64,000 bases of DNA from Paraburkholderia sp. BL9I2N2 (GTDB lineage: Bacteria; Pseudomonadota; Gammaproteobacteria; Burkholderiales; Burkholderiaceae). The DNA lies in NCBI RefSeq assembly GCF_004339745.1, contig NZ_SMGP01000001.1, positions 1,364,001 to 1,428,000 on the forward strand. The letters run 5' to 3'. The notes below the pieces were generated by a model that worked only from the letters and a program-made list of their open reading frames with translations, was not told where the DNA came from and did no database searches. The translations under genes were made by a program, and so were the position numbers. This document shows, in pieces, positions 42,985-52,048 of this stretch; the first letter of the stretch is position 1; each line of letters starts with the position of its first letter.

Positions 42985-44855
42985 CGAGCCGCATCGGCAG
43001 TCCCGACACCCAGGCCGACATCGATGTCCGGGACTGTCTCGCTCGAGTGCCGCCGCGCTCATTCGTGATGGTGGCAGGCGCGGGGTCGGGAAAGACCACA
43101 TCGCTGATCAAGGCGCTCGCGCATCTCGGCGAAACGCGCAGAAAGGCGCTGCGGCGCGCGGGCCAGCAGATCGCCTGCATCACTTACACTGAAGTCGCGG
43201 TCGGTGAGATCTCAGCAGACGTCGGCATGACCCCGCTATTTCATATCTCGACCATCCACAGCTTCCTGTGGTCGGTCGTTCGCGCGTTCCAGTCGGACAT
43301 CGCTGCCTGGGTCGTCAGCCGTATCGAGGAGAAGATCGCCGAGAAGCGCGTTCATTACGACAGACCTGGCACACGGGCCGCGACCAAGGCAAAACTTGAT
43401 CAGGAGATCGCCAGCCTCGAAGCCGAACGCGAGGCTGTCGGTCGGGTCGAGAAGTTCATCTACGGAACGGGCAGCCGTTACTCCGAAGGCATCCTCGGCC
43501 ACGATGACATCCTCAAGTTGACCCCCGCCTGCATCGAGAGGCATCCCTTGCTACGCGAGATTGTGGCGCGGCGGTTTCCCTATATTTTCGTCGACGAGAG
43601 TCAGGACACACAGCCTGTTGTTATCGAAGCGCTCCGACAGATCGCCGGCGAGCAGCCCCTCTGCGTCGGTTTCTTCGGCGATCCGATGCAGAAGATCTAC
43701 GGACACGGAGCCGGTGCGATCGAGCCGCTACCCGGCTGGGCCGAGATAACCAAGCCGGAAAATTTTCGCTGCCCGGCGTCGGTCCTGAGCGTGGTCAACG
43801 CGGTGCGTGCGGCGGGCGACGGTCTCGTCCAGACCCGTGGACGCACTGTGACCGTCGATGGGCAGGAGCAGCCCGTGGTCGGTACTGTCAACGTATTCAT
43901 CCTGCCAAGCGATGATCATAGGACTGCACGTCTCGGTGCAGTACGAGCACGGCTGGCCGCGCAGACCGGCGACGCTCTGTGGGCCAGCGACATGCGCGAC
44001 GGAGATGTCCGGTTGCTGGTGCTCGTGCATCGCATGGCCGCCAGGCGGGTCGGTTTTGCTGCGCTTTATTCGGCGCTAAACGATCGCGCGCCGCAGAGCC
44101 TGAGTGAAGGCATTGCCGACGGTTCGGCCTGGCCGCTTCGGCCGTTCGTTCGGCAATTGCTGCCGCTGATCGTCGCATCACGTGTAAATGACCAGTTCAC
44201 GATCATCTCGATCCTCCGCGCTGACAGTCCCTGCCTGGAAGCAGAACGGTTGCGCGGGCAGGCAGTAGCTCCTGTCCTCGCTGCTCTTCAGTACGCAATC
44301 GAGCAACTTGCCATACTGCTGGCCGACGGATCAGTGGCGACGGTCCGCGACGTCCTTCGGCACGTCCGGGGCACCGAACTGGTGGCGCTCGACGACCGCT
44401 TCGCCGCACACCTCATGGATGACCCGGTCGACGACGGGTCGGCAGGATTTGGCAACGTTGCCGCGTTTCTTGAATGCAATGTCGGCGAACTCTGGGCGCA
44501 TCGTAGATATATCCTCGAAGAGTCGCCATTCGCGACCCATCATGGCGTCAAGGGCGCGCAGTTCGAGCGCGTGCTCGTGGTACTTGACGACGAGGAGGCC
44601 TCTTACAACCAGTACTCCTACGGCAAATATCTCGGCTATACGCCCCTGTCCGACACCGACGAAGTGAATATCGCCGAGGGAAAGGAGTCAGTGCTCGACC
44701 GCACGAGGCGGCTATTTTATGTCTGCTGCTCGCGTGCGGTGAAGGACTTGGCGGTTGTGCTGTTCACCACTGACGTGGCGGCGGCACGCGCCGCCGTGGT
44801 CGAGGCCAGACTGTTTCCGGACGCTTCGCTTCATGGAGTCGAGCAGCTCGGTTAA
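42981..44855 (+). CDS. UvrD/PcrA-like helicase paired with the OLD nuclease (GajB-like)
   Basis: A 624-residue superfamily 1 helicase starting at a GTG overlapping the stop of the OLD gene (GTGA). Walker A GAGSGKTTS (about 32-40), ITYTEVAVGEI (motif Ia), STIHSFLW, IFVDESQDTQP (motif II, about 207), FGDPMQKIYGH (motif III) and the C-terminal VCCSRAVKDLAVV (motif VI) are present. HGVKGAQFERVLVVLDDEEA is the motif V segment. In Gabija, the helicase partner senses or activates nuclease action; the order and coupling here suggest a joint function. No other operon member is visible. Confidence 0.85.
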   Translation: MTSRIGSPDTQADIDVRDCLARVPPRSFVMVAGAGSGKTTSLIKALAHLGETRRKALRRAGQQIACITYTEVAVGEISADVGMTPLFHISTIHSFLWSVVRAFQSDIAAWVVSRIEEKIAEKRVHYDRPGTRAATKAKLDQEIASLEAEREAVGRVEKFIYGTGSRYSEGILGHDDILKLTPACIERHPLLREIVARRFPYIFVDESQDTQPVVIEALRQIAGEQPLCVGFFGDPMQKIYGHGAGAIEPLPGWAEITKPENFRCPASVLSVVNAVRAAGDGLVQTRGRTVTVDGQEQPVVGTVNVFILPSDDHRTARLGAVRARLAAQTGDALWASDMRDGDVRLLVLVHRMAARRVGFAALYSALNDRAPQSLSEGIADGSAWPLRPFVRQLLPLIVASRVNDQFTIISILRADSPCLEAERLRGQAVAPVLAALQYAIEQLAILLADGSVATVRDVLRHVRGTELVALDDRFAAHLMDDPVDDGSAGFGNVAAFLECNVGELWAHRRYILEESPFATHHGVKGAQFERVLVVLDDEEASYNQYSYGKYLGYTPLSDTDEVNIAEGKESVLDRTRRLFYVCCSRAVKDLAVVLFTTDVAAARAAVVEARLFPDASLHGVEQLG

Positions 44856-45235
44856 ATCGTCAAAAATTACTCGACTTGCCGGGCCTTCGGCTGACGATAC
44901 TGTTGGATATGCGGTCGCCCGATTATCCAATGGAGCAACCTCTGGTCGTGGCAAGAGCGGACTTTGCGCTGCGGGCCATCGAATGATAGGCAAGAGCGGC
45001 TACCGCTGGCGGCGCCCGACGGCCACACTGTATGAACGAATGTGGAAATACTAGGTATGGAAAAGGCGACGACTTGGGAGAAACGAGTGGATCTCGGGCC
45101 TGGGCCGAATCGCGCCGCGGTCCACCTTTTTCGGCGTACAGCTATAGTGCTGTCGGCGCGCTTTGCGGACATCGCTGGGCCACGCGATGTACAGCAACAA
45201 GGTCGATGAAGCAGCCCACATCGTGGCACCCTAAT
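44856..45235. other. Gene-free stretch between the helicase gene and IS701 element
   Basis: About 380 bp; frames are short or shadow-like and no known family was recognised. No strong terminator hairpin was found after the helicase stop. Confidence 0.35.
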
Positions 45236-45312
45236 CTTACTGTGTCATAAAATCCATTTGCAGCGAAGCGATACCTGGTACTATTGAATAATATAGACTC
45301 CGGGCGATCGCG

Positions 45313-45982
45313 ATGAAAGAAGATGTCGACGAATTTGACGCGTATCTGAATCATCTGACGCAGGCGTTAGGGCACGCCGATCGCCATGCCGGCCTCAAGG
45401 GTTACTGTTCTGGCCTGGTAATGCCGTTGTCACGTAAGAGCGTCGAGCCGATGGCTGCTCATATTGACCCGCTTCACGCGAGTGCGAAGCACCAGTCACT
45501 TCACCACTTTGTGGCCAAGGCGGAATGGTCTGACCGAGTGGTATTGCAGCGGGTACGCGAATGGGTGATGCCCGCGTTGGACGCGCACGCTGCCGAAGAA
45601 ACCGGCTACTACTGGATTATTGACGACACCGGTTTTCCAAAGAAGGGACGTCATTCGGTCGGGGTGGCACGTCAGTACTGTGGGCAGCTCGGCAAACAGG
45701 ACAACTGCCAGGTCGCCGTGAGCCTGTCGATCGCGACGCAACGCGGCAGCCTGCCGGTTGCCTGGCGGTTGTATGTCCCCAAGGAATGGCTTGACGACCG
45801 GGAACGTGCCCGTCGTGCTGGCATTCCTGACGATCTGGCTTTCGAGACCAAGCCCCAGATTGCGTTGGCCCAACTTCGCGAGGCTATGGCATCCGGCGTT
45901 GCACCGGGCATCGTGCTTGCCGATGCCGGATACGGCGACGAAACCGCTTTTCGGGATGGCGTATCGGAACTGGGTTTGGGGG
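45313..45982 (+). pseudogene. IS701-family transposase A, 5' fragment
   Basis: Residues 1-223 of a DDE transposase: YYWIIDDTGFPKKGRHSVGV (first Asp region), then RQYCGQLGKQDNCQVAVSLS, RLYVPKEWLDD and IVLADAGYGDETAFRDGVSE. It runs into the IS3 element at 45983, which adds a short foreign tail. The 3' part is beyond 48801. Confidence 0.85.
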
Positions 45983-46002
45983 TGACCCGTTTCGGTGGAC
46001 GG

Positions 46003-46416
46003 TTACGTAGTTGAATTTTGAGTGGATAGATTACCTCCGTTTGAAGAGGTGCTGTGAGTTGTCCACGGCCGGTCGGCGGGTCGCCTGTCACGACCACGAC
46101 GCCGGCCGGCGGTGGGCAACTCACATGTGGATGAAGTCGGTTTTTGTGCCGCATGCAGCTGTTCGTAAATGATCGGCGAGTAATAGCCGAGCCCGCTATG
46201 AAGGCGAAACGGGTTGTACCACGCCTCCAGAAAGTGGAAGATCTCGCGCCGCGCCTGTTCACGCGTGGCGAAGTGCGAGCGCGCCAGCAGTTCGCATTCA
46301 AGGGTGGCGAAGAAGCTTTCGCACATGGCGTTGTCGAAGCAATCCGCTACCGTCCCCATCGACAGACGCACGCCAGCCTCGCGGCAGCGCCGGCCGAAGG
46401 CGATCGACGTGTACTG
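46003..46416 (-). pseudogene. IS3 element B orfB, 3' fragment
   Basis: Reads QYTSIAFGRRCREAGVRLSM, then TVADCFDNAMCESFFATLEC (catalytic Glu) and FHFLEAWYNPFRLHSGLGYY. It is the C-terminal part of the DDE transposase, separated from the N-terminal part by IS30. Confidence 0.85.
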
Positions 46417-47870
46417 GGCGGATTCAACCGGTCGTCGCAACACCTTAAACCGAGGAGGTGTTGCCATGGTTCAAAGTGCAAAGCGAATGTATCAGTTGAC
46501 AGGGCGAGCAGCGATGTACTCACCGGGTGCGCCGTCGCTTAGAAATGAGGTCGAGCGTCGCTTTTGGCTACAGATCGGAACCGGCATTACAAGCGAGAAA
46601 GCAGCGCAGGCGGTCGGCGTCTCTCAAGCGGTAGGCTCGCGCTGGTTCCGCTATCGTGGCGGCATGCCACTATTCATGTCAAAACCTATCGCTGGTCGAT
46701 ACTTGTCGTTCGCTGAGCGAGAAGAGATAGCATTGCTTTCTATTCAAGACATCGGTGTACGCGAGATCGCCCGCCGCATCGGACGCAGTCCATCAACCGT
46801 TTCAAGAGAGCTTACCCGCAATGCGGCGACACGTGGTGGGTACCTCGAGTATCGTGCTTCGGTCGCGCAGTGGAAGGCGGAACGGTTCGCCAAACGACCA
46901 AAGCCGGCGAAGCTCGCGAGTAATGCAAGGCTGCTCCAATATGTACGGGAGCGTTTGGAGGGCAAGGTGCGCGACGCGCATGGCCATGCTATTGCAGGTC
47001 CCAGGCAGGCGCCCTTCAAGGGGCGCAATAAACCACATCGCGGAGACCGAAAATGGGTCAACGGCTGGTCACCCGAGCAAATTGCTAATCGATTGAAGAC
47101 CGATTTCCCGGATGATGAATCTATGCGAATCTCTCACGAAGCCATTTATCAAGCCCTTTATATTCAAGGGCGTGGCGCACTCAAACGCGAATTGGTGGGT
47201 TGTCTTCGCACCGGGCGTGCTTTGCGCGTTCCCCGAGCGAGAGCGCGTGCCAAGGCATGGGCGCACGTCAGCGAGGAGGTGATGATTTCCAGCCGGCCTG
47301 CAGAGGTGCAAGATCGTGCTGTGCCGGGCCATTGGGAGGGCGACCTGATTATTGGCTTGAATCGATCAGCCATTGGAACGTTGGTGGAAAGATCAAGCCG
47401 CTTTACGATGCTCGTGCACTTACCTCGCGAGAAAGGCTATGGTGTCATCCCGCGCACGAAGAACGGGCCTGCGCTCGCCGGCTATGGAGCTGTCACGATG
47501 GCCAACGCACTCAAGAAGACTGTGGCGGACTTACCTGCCCAGTTGTGGCGATCGTTGACATGGGATCGTGGCAAAGAACTGTCCGATCACGCACGCTTCA
47601 CAATTGAGTCGGGCGTGAAGGTCTTCTTCGCCGACCCGCATAGTCCATGGCAGCGTGGTACGAACGAAAACACCAATGGCCTTCTAAGACAGTACTTTCC
47701 AAAGGGCACGGACCTGTCCAGATGGAGTGTTCAAGAGCTCCAGGCGGTTGCTAACACGTTGAACGCAAGGCCCCGAAAAACCCTCGGCTGGAAGACGCCT
47801 GCGGAAGCTTTGGACGAGTACCTAAAATCTGTTCAATAATCCAGTGTTGCGACGACCGGTTGAATCCGCC
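46417..47870 (+). mobile_element. Intact IS30-family element (1454 bp)
   Basis: Perfect 27-bp terminal inverted repeats start GGCGGATTCAACCGG at 46417 and end CCGGTTGAATCCGCC at 47870. CTG is duplicated at 46414-46416 and 47871-47873. It splits orfB of the IS3 element between the codons for Gln and Tyr of the HSDQGCQYTS stretch. Confidence 0.92.
46466..47839 (+). CDS. IS30-family transposase
   Basis: An ATG at 46466 with GAGGAGG upstream gives 457 residues. The N-terminal part has a helix-turn-helix (SEKAAQAVGVSQAVGSRWFR) and the IS30 HTH_38 motif (YLSFAEREEIALLSIQDIGV, REIARRIGRSPSTVSRELTR). The DDE core reads GHWEGDLIIGL, LTWDRGKELSDH and GTNENTNGLLRQYFPKGTDL. The full family domain set is present, so the gene should be active. 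Confidence 0.95.
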   Translation: MVQSAKRMYQLTGRAAMYSPGAPSLRNEVERRFWLQIGTGITSEKAAQAVGVSQAVGSRWFRYRGGMPLFMSKPIAGRYLSFAEREEIALLSIQDIGVREIARRIGRSPSTVSRELTRNAATRGGYLEYRASVAQWKAERFAKRPKPAKLASNARLLQYVRERLEGKVRDAHGHAIAGPRQAPFKGRNKPHRGDRKWVNGWSPEQIANRLKTDFPDDESMRISHEAIYQALYIQGRGALKRELVGCLRTGRALRVPRARARAKAWAHVSEEVMISSRPAEVQDRAVPGHWEGDLIIGLNRSAIGTLVERSSRFTMLVHLPREKGYGVIPRTKNGPALAGYGAVTMANALKKTVADLPAQLWRSLTWDRGKELSDHARFTIESGVKVFFADPHSPWQRGTNENTNGLLRQYFPKGTDLSRWSVQELQAVANTLNARPRKTLGWKTPAEALDEYLKSVQ

Positions 47871-48443
47871 CTGGCAACCCTGGTCGGAGTGGTGGATCAC
47901 CCCGTCGGGTCGGCGTTGCGCCAGTGCCATGTCTAGTGCCCGCCGCATCAATTCGGTGTACAGATGATTTGACATCGACCAGCCGACAATGCGGCGACTG
48001 AACACATCGAGAACCACCGCGAGATACAGGAAGCCCTCGCCGGTCGGCACGTAGGTTGCATCGGCCACCCACAGGCGGTTGGGCGCGTCGGCGCTGAAGT
48101 GCCGCTGCACCAGATCAGGCGCGGGCCGCGCGTCGGGCTGGCGCCGCGTGGTGGTGATCCAGCGCCGCCGGCTCACGCCGCACAGCCCCGCAATACGCAT
48201 CAGGCGGGCGACCCGCTTGCGCCCCACGTGAACGCCCTGGTCGACCAGTTCGACGTGAATGCGGGGCATCCCATAGGTGCCGCGCGAGCGCGCGTGTATC
48301 GCGCGAATGCGCGCCAGCAGATCCATATCACTGAGTGCCCGTTTCGATGGTCCGCGTCCAAGCCATGCGTAAAAGCCGCTGGTGGAGACCTTCAGCAGCC
48401 GCGCCATGGTGGTAATGGGCCAAATGGCCTGATTCGCTTTCAT
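47871..48443 (-). pseudogene. IS3 element B orfB, 5' fragment
   Basis: N-terminal part of the DDE transposase, from ATG 48443 overlapping the orfA stop: LLKVSTSGFYAWLGRGPSKR, GTYGMPRIHVEL, LWVADATYVPTGEGFLYLAV (first Asp), GVIHHSDQGCQ (second Asp). It is cut at the IS30 target. Confidence 0.88.
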
Positions 48444-48754
48444 GAACTCGAACCCTTGTCGGGCACGGTTCCGGTCTCCCGGGCGAACCAGGCCGCCGCT
48501 TTTGACAAGATGTCCCGCTCAACCTCCAACTGACGAACCTTGCGGCGCAGCCGTGTCAGTTCCTCGCGTTCCGTGGTGGTCAGCCCGTCGTGCCGTCTGC
48601 CTGCGTCACGATCGGCCTGCGCCACCCAGTTGTAGATGGTTTGCGCGGTCGGCTCGAACTCCTTCTCCAGCTCCTCGGGCGTACGCCCGGCCTTGACCAG
48701 TTCGACCATCTGGGCCCGGAATTCCGCCGGGTACGGGGTGCGATGCTTCGCCAT
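48440..48754 (-). CDS. IS3 element B OrfA
   Basis: A 104-residue OrfA: PYPAEFRAQMVELVKAGRTP, EELEKEFEPTAQTIYNWVAQ, then the coiled-coil LTRLRRKVRQLEVERDILSK. It starts behind GGAGG and overlaps orfB by ATGA. The gene itself is intact, but its partner orfB is split, so this copy cannot transpose itself. Confidence 0.9.
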   Translation of the reverse strand: MAKHRTPYPAEFRAQMVELVKAGRTPEELEKEFEPTAQTIYNWVAQADRDAGRRHDGLTTTEREELTRLRRKVRQLEVERDILSKAAAWFARETGTVPDKGSSS

Positions 48755-48801
48755 GGTGGCACCTCCTGTTCAAAAGGATAGGTGTCCATTTTTGCGGGTC
48801 A

Positions 48802-49560
48802 ACTTCAGTTTGTTGTACGCGGTGGGGATCCGGCCTGGTACCACAGTGTGGGCGCCCGGCGCGGCGCCACTTCCACCCAAGCCCTGGAGAGGGCGCGGCA
48901 AGCCGCCAACGTTGTTGCGCCGTGCGCCCGGTCACGAGCCGATCGCGGTGAAGGAACTGGCCACGCAATTACCCGTGAACGCCTGGCAAGCTGTTACCTG
49001 GCGGGAAGGCAGCAACGCCGCACTTTCCTCACGCTTTGCCGCCGTACGGATTCGTCCCGCACATCGCGACTATTGGCGAAGTACCGTTCGCGACGAAGAA
49101 TGGCTGCTCATTGAATGGCCCGATGGCGATACGGAGCCGCTCAAATACTTTCTCTCTACTGCCCCCGGGGAGGCGACACTTGAGCAGCTTGTATTCGTGA
49201 CCAAGATGCGCTGGCGCATCGAGCGCGACTATCAGGACCTGAAACAGGAGTTCGGGCTCGGTCATTATGAAGGCAGAGGCTGGCGTGGCTTTCACCACCA
49301 CGCCACGCTGAGTATCGCCGCGTATGGGTTTCTGATGGCTCAGCGGCTCCGAATGCAATCAGACGGACGTGGTAAAAAAAACTTCCTTGAACGCGCGCTG
49401 CCTGCCCTTCCCCCGGATTACATCCCCCGGGGCAGTCCAGCGCGCTCAGCGCCACGTTCCTGATTCCATTACTACGTTGCGCATCCTGCTTGGATTACGG
49501 CTCATGCAACGATGGCATTGTCCGGTAATAGACTGCGCAACCGATTATGTGACACAGTAA
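48802..49560 (+). pseudogene. IS701-family transposase A, 3' fragment with a frameshift
   Basis: Continues the gene begun at 45313: LLYAVGIRPGTTVWAPGA, VNAWQAVTWREGS, LKYFLSTAPGEATLEQLVFV and TKMRWRIERDYQDLKQEFGL (catalytic Glu region), then GLGHYEGRGWRGFHHHATLS. Near 49437 the expected C-terminus (RAQRHVPDSITTLRILLGLR) moves to another frame, so a second lesion is present. Confidence 0.8.
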
Positions 49561-49561
49561 G

Positions 49562-49904
49562 ACTTCTATGGGGCATGGGAAGTCAAGCCCTTTAGCGATT
49601 TGCTTTCCTCAAGTCAGCGGCCTCCATTTGAGGTGGTGTGATATCTATTTCTGTTTGGAATCCTTTGTGACTGTTCAGCAGGAAGTTAGAGGCCGGAGTG
49701 TCTGATATCCGGGCGGTCTGCCCGGTGTAACTTCTATCCGTGCCGGCACCAGGCCGGTCACCACATACCGCATGCGCAGAGCGCTGGGACCACTCCGTTA
49801 CCGAGGCACCCCATCTAAAACTACGGTTACCCGCCGGGCAACCCTCTTACTGTCCGGGTGCGCAAACCTGCCTGACCTGCGTTGAATGAGGGTCGCTGCT
49901 CAGG
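49562..49904 (-). ncRNA. Non-coding end of the IS110 element, candidate bridge RNA region
   Basis: The 343 bp downstream of the IS110 recombinase gene have no credible reading frame but several stems, such as CCGGGC/GCCCGG at 49709-49725 and GCC/GGC-rich pairs further on. IS110-family elements encode a target- and donor-specifying bridge RNA in a non-coding end (after the recombinase in the IS1111 group). The RNA borders and target loops cannot be defined by eye; the strand is assumed to match the recombinase. Confidence 0.4.
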
Positions 49905-51050
49905 TTACAGCTCCGCCGCTGTCACCGGTTTGAGCTTTGCCCCTGCCGGAAATTCGCCATGTTCGAGATAGCGCCATATTGCGATTGCAAGACGGCGCGC
50001 AAGCGCGACAATGCCGATGCGTCGCGAACGCTTGCCCGCAGCGCCGAAGCGCTGGTTGAACCATTTGCTCAGCTCGCTGGCCGGCTGGAAGCGCAGCCAG
50101 CTCCATGCAAGCTCCACCATCAGCCATCGCACCCGCTTGTTGCCCGCCTTGCTGATGCCCTGTTCGACTTCACTGGTGCCGCTTGCATATGGCGTTGGCG
50201 CCAGGCCCAGACAGCCGGCGAGCTCGCGGCGATTACCAAACCGCCGCCATCCGAACAGTTCCTTCACGAGTGTCCATGCACTGCCGGTGCCAATGCCCGC
50301 CAGCCGTGCCAGCCCGGCAATGGCCGGTTGCTCGCCGTTGCGCACCTGATGAGCCTGCATTGTCTCAAGCGTCCTGATCTGCCGGGCGACAAGAGCGAGC
50401 CGCTCGAGCTCACGGTCAATCTCGGCACGCAGGTCCGGCAGGAGCTGCGCAGCGTGTTCCGCCCACCAGCGTCCCCAGGTGCGCCCACCGATGTGTTCAG
50501 TGCGCAGGTTGTGCAGCACCAGCAGCGAGCGGACACGGTTGCTGTGCGCCGTGCGCTCCTGCCGAAGGCGGCCGAGTTCCCGATGCACACGCCGTTGATC
50601 TTCCTGCTCAGGGCTCGGGATACGTGCGATCGCCCATAGCCGCCGCTCGCCTGCGTGGTAGCGCATCAGCATCGAGAGCAGTCGGTCGGCGTCGAGCCGG
50701 TCGGTCTTCGCGCGGCGTGCCCGCCGGCTTACCTCGATGCTGGCAGGGTCCACTACCAGGTTGGAGATCCGCTGCGCGCTCGCCCAGCGGTGCAGCCAGA
50801 AACCATCACGTCCGGCTTCGTAGCAGCTGCGAACCGGAGCGTCGTCGGGCAGGCGGCAACGCACCTTCGCTCTCGCAATCGCCTTCAGGACTGCCGCGGT
50901 ATCGCCGGCAGCCACCGTACACCGGCTCGGCGAGCGAATGCCATCGCCAAGACAAAGCTTCCAGCTCCTGTCGCCCAACTCGAAAGCGACATACAACGAG
51001 CCGACCACCTTTACATCCTGCCCACTACGGGTCATGCCGGGCGTGTCCAT
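49905..51050 (-). CDS. IS110-family recombinase/transposase
   Basis: A 381-residue protein with a RuvC-like N-terminal DEDD domain (VVGSLYVAFELGDRSWKLCL, then VRSCYEAGRDGFWLHRWASA, AKTDRLDADRLLSMLMRY) and a C-terminal Tnp2 domain with the catalytic-serine region (PAIAGLARLAGIGTGSAWTL, GNRRELAGCLGLAPTPYASG, GISKAGNKRVRWLMVELAWS). Only about 80 bp lie upstream before the next element, against 343 bp downstream, so the long non-coding end is on the 3' side. Exact element borders were not found. Confidence 0.93.
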   Translation of the reverse strand: MDTPGMTRSGQDVKVVGSLYVAFELGDRSWKLCLGDGIRSPSRCTVAAGDTAAVLKAIARAKVRCRLPDDAPVRSCYEAGRDGFWLHRWASAQRISNLVVDPASIEVSRRARRAKTDRLDADRLLSMLMRYHAGERRLWAIARIPSPEQEDQRRVHRELGRLRQERTAHSNRVRSLLVLHNLRTEHIGGRTWGRWWAEHAAQLLPDLRAEIDRELERLALVARQIRTLETMQAHQVRNGEQPAIAGLARLAGIGTGSAWTLVKELFGWRRFGNRRELAGCLGLAPTPYASGTSEVEQGISKAGNKRVRWLMVELAWSWLRFQPASELSKWFNQRFGAAGKRSRRIGIVALARRLAIAIWRYLEHGEFPAGAKLKPVTAAEL

Positions 51051-51141
51051 TTGCGTGCTCCCATGAAGAAAACGGTTTGCATATTCCGTTTTACTCCTCA
51101 GGCTTCGCTTCTACTGCCCTCATAGTATCTAAGAGAATGTT

Positions 51142-51610
51142 TCAAAAAGAGTCGTCCGAGCGCTGAAGCGTTCGCCAGCAGATCAGGCAACATGCGAGTT
51201 TAAGGAGCCCTTCATGGATGTCGGCACGACGCTCATATCGAGTGCGAAGGCGGCGAAATCCGTGCAGCCACGCATTGGTTCGCTCGACGACCCAGCGGAC
51301 TTTACCGAGACCGCTGCCATGGGGTTCGCCACGCCGGGCGATCGATGTGGGGATGCCGGCAGCGTGCAAGGGCCGGCGATACTTGTCGTGGTCATAAGCG
51401 CGATTCGCATAGATTCGGGCCGGCTTGCGAAGTGGTCGACCGCGCAAGCCACGAACCGGCGGGATCGCATCGACCAGTGGAAGCAGTTGCGTGACGTCGT
51501 TGCGATTCGCGCCAGTCAGGATGACCGCGAGCGGCGTACCGTTGGCGTCGGTGGCAACGTGATGTTTGGAACCGGGTCGCGCACGATCGGTGGGGTTCGG
51601 TCCAGTTTTT
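51142..51610 (-). CDS. IS5/IS427 transposase OrfB (made by frameshift)
   Basis: After the A-run the orfB frame reads TGPNPTDRARPGSKHHVATD, ANGTPLAVILTGANRNDVTQ, IYANRAYDHDKYRRPL and VRWVVERTNAWLHGFRRLRT, with the remaining DDE acidic residues. The frame upstream of 51610 has no family match, so translation should enter by frameshifting from orfA. Confidence 0.85.
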
Positions 51611-51959
51611 CGCCCGCCCCAACCGCTCGAACAGAAGTGGAATCGATGACGACGCGAGAAAAGTCGATCCGGTCGGCGGCACGCAACTTTGCGAGCAGGA
51701 TCTCGTGGAGCCGATCCCAGACGCCGGCCTGTTGCCAGTCGCGCAAGCGCCGCCAGCAACTGATACCCGATCCGCAGCCCATTTCGGCGGGCAGTTCGCT
51801 CCAGCGAATGCCGCTTCTGAGCACGAACAGTATCCCGGTCAGCGCGGCCCGATTGGCCACGGGCTTGCGCCCCGGATACCGGAAGCGTCTCGGCCTTGCT
51901 GGCGGTAGAAGTGGTTCGATCAATGCCCACAATTCGTCGTCGATGATTTGCCTGGCCAT
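51516..51959 (-). CDS. IS5/IS427 transposase OrfA
   Basis: A 147-residue frame: MARQIIDDELWALIEPLLPP (DUF4096 domain), GILFVLRSGIRWSELPAEMG, and VVIDSTSVRAVGAGEK with the first catalytic Asp. The true sequence continues in the orfB frame from an A5 run at 51606-51610, where a -1 ribosomal frameshift would join both parts. Confidence 0.9.
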   Translation of the reverse strand: MARQIIDDELWALIEPLLPPARPRRFRYPGRKPVANRAALTGILFVLRSGIRWSELPAEMGCGSGISCWRRLRDWQQAGVWDRLHEILLAKLRAADRIDFSRVVIDSTSVRAVGAGEKLDRTPPIVRDPVPNITLPPTPTVRRSRSS

Positions 51960-52048
51960 CTCCTCGCTCCGCTCGTCACAACGGTCGAGGTTAACAGCTT
52001 TGCGTTTGAGTTAACAGTAGCCGTAGCTCTTTTTGAAACATCGCCTAA

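Larger units (their letters stand above)
45983..48801 (-). mobile_element. IS3-family element B, interrupted by IS30
   Basis: TGACCCG..TGGAC at 45983 is mirrored by GTCCA..CGGGTCA ending at 48801. It is oriented on the minus strand (orfA 48440-48754, orfB from 48443) and sits within the IS701 transposase gene. An IS30 element splits orfB. Without it the element is about 1.36 kb. No 3-bp target duplication is visible, so the junction may have been altered. Confidence 0.8.
45236..49561 (+). mobile_element. IS701-family element A, interrupted by an IS3 element
   Basis: Ends CTTACTGTGTCA (from 45236) and TGACACAGTAAG (to 49561) are inverted repeats. The transposase gene is split into 45313-45982 and 48802-49560 by an inserted IS3 element. 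Removing the insertion leaves about 1.5 kb, normal for the family. A target duplication was not evident. Confidence 0.75.
51133..52045 (-). mobile_element. IS5-family (IS427-like) element, 913 bp
   Basis: Ends GAGAATGTTTCAAAAAGAG (from 51133) and CTCTTTTTGAAACATCGCC (to 52045) are imperfect inverted repeats. TAA flanks both sides (51130-51132 and 52046-52048), a TNA duplication typical of the IS427 group. Confidence 0.85.

Noticed and set aside
45057..45209. 50-codon frame upstream of IS701 element A
   Set aside because: No homology recalled, weak start context, and it lies in a stretch without other coding signals.
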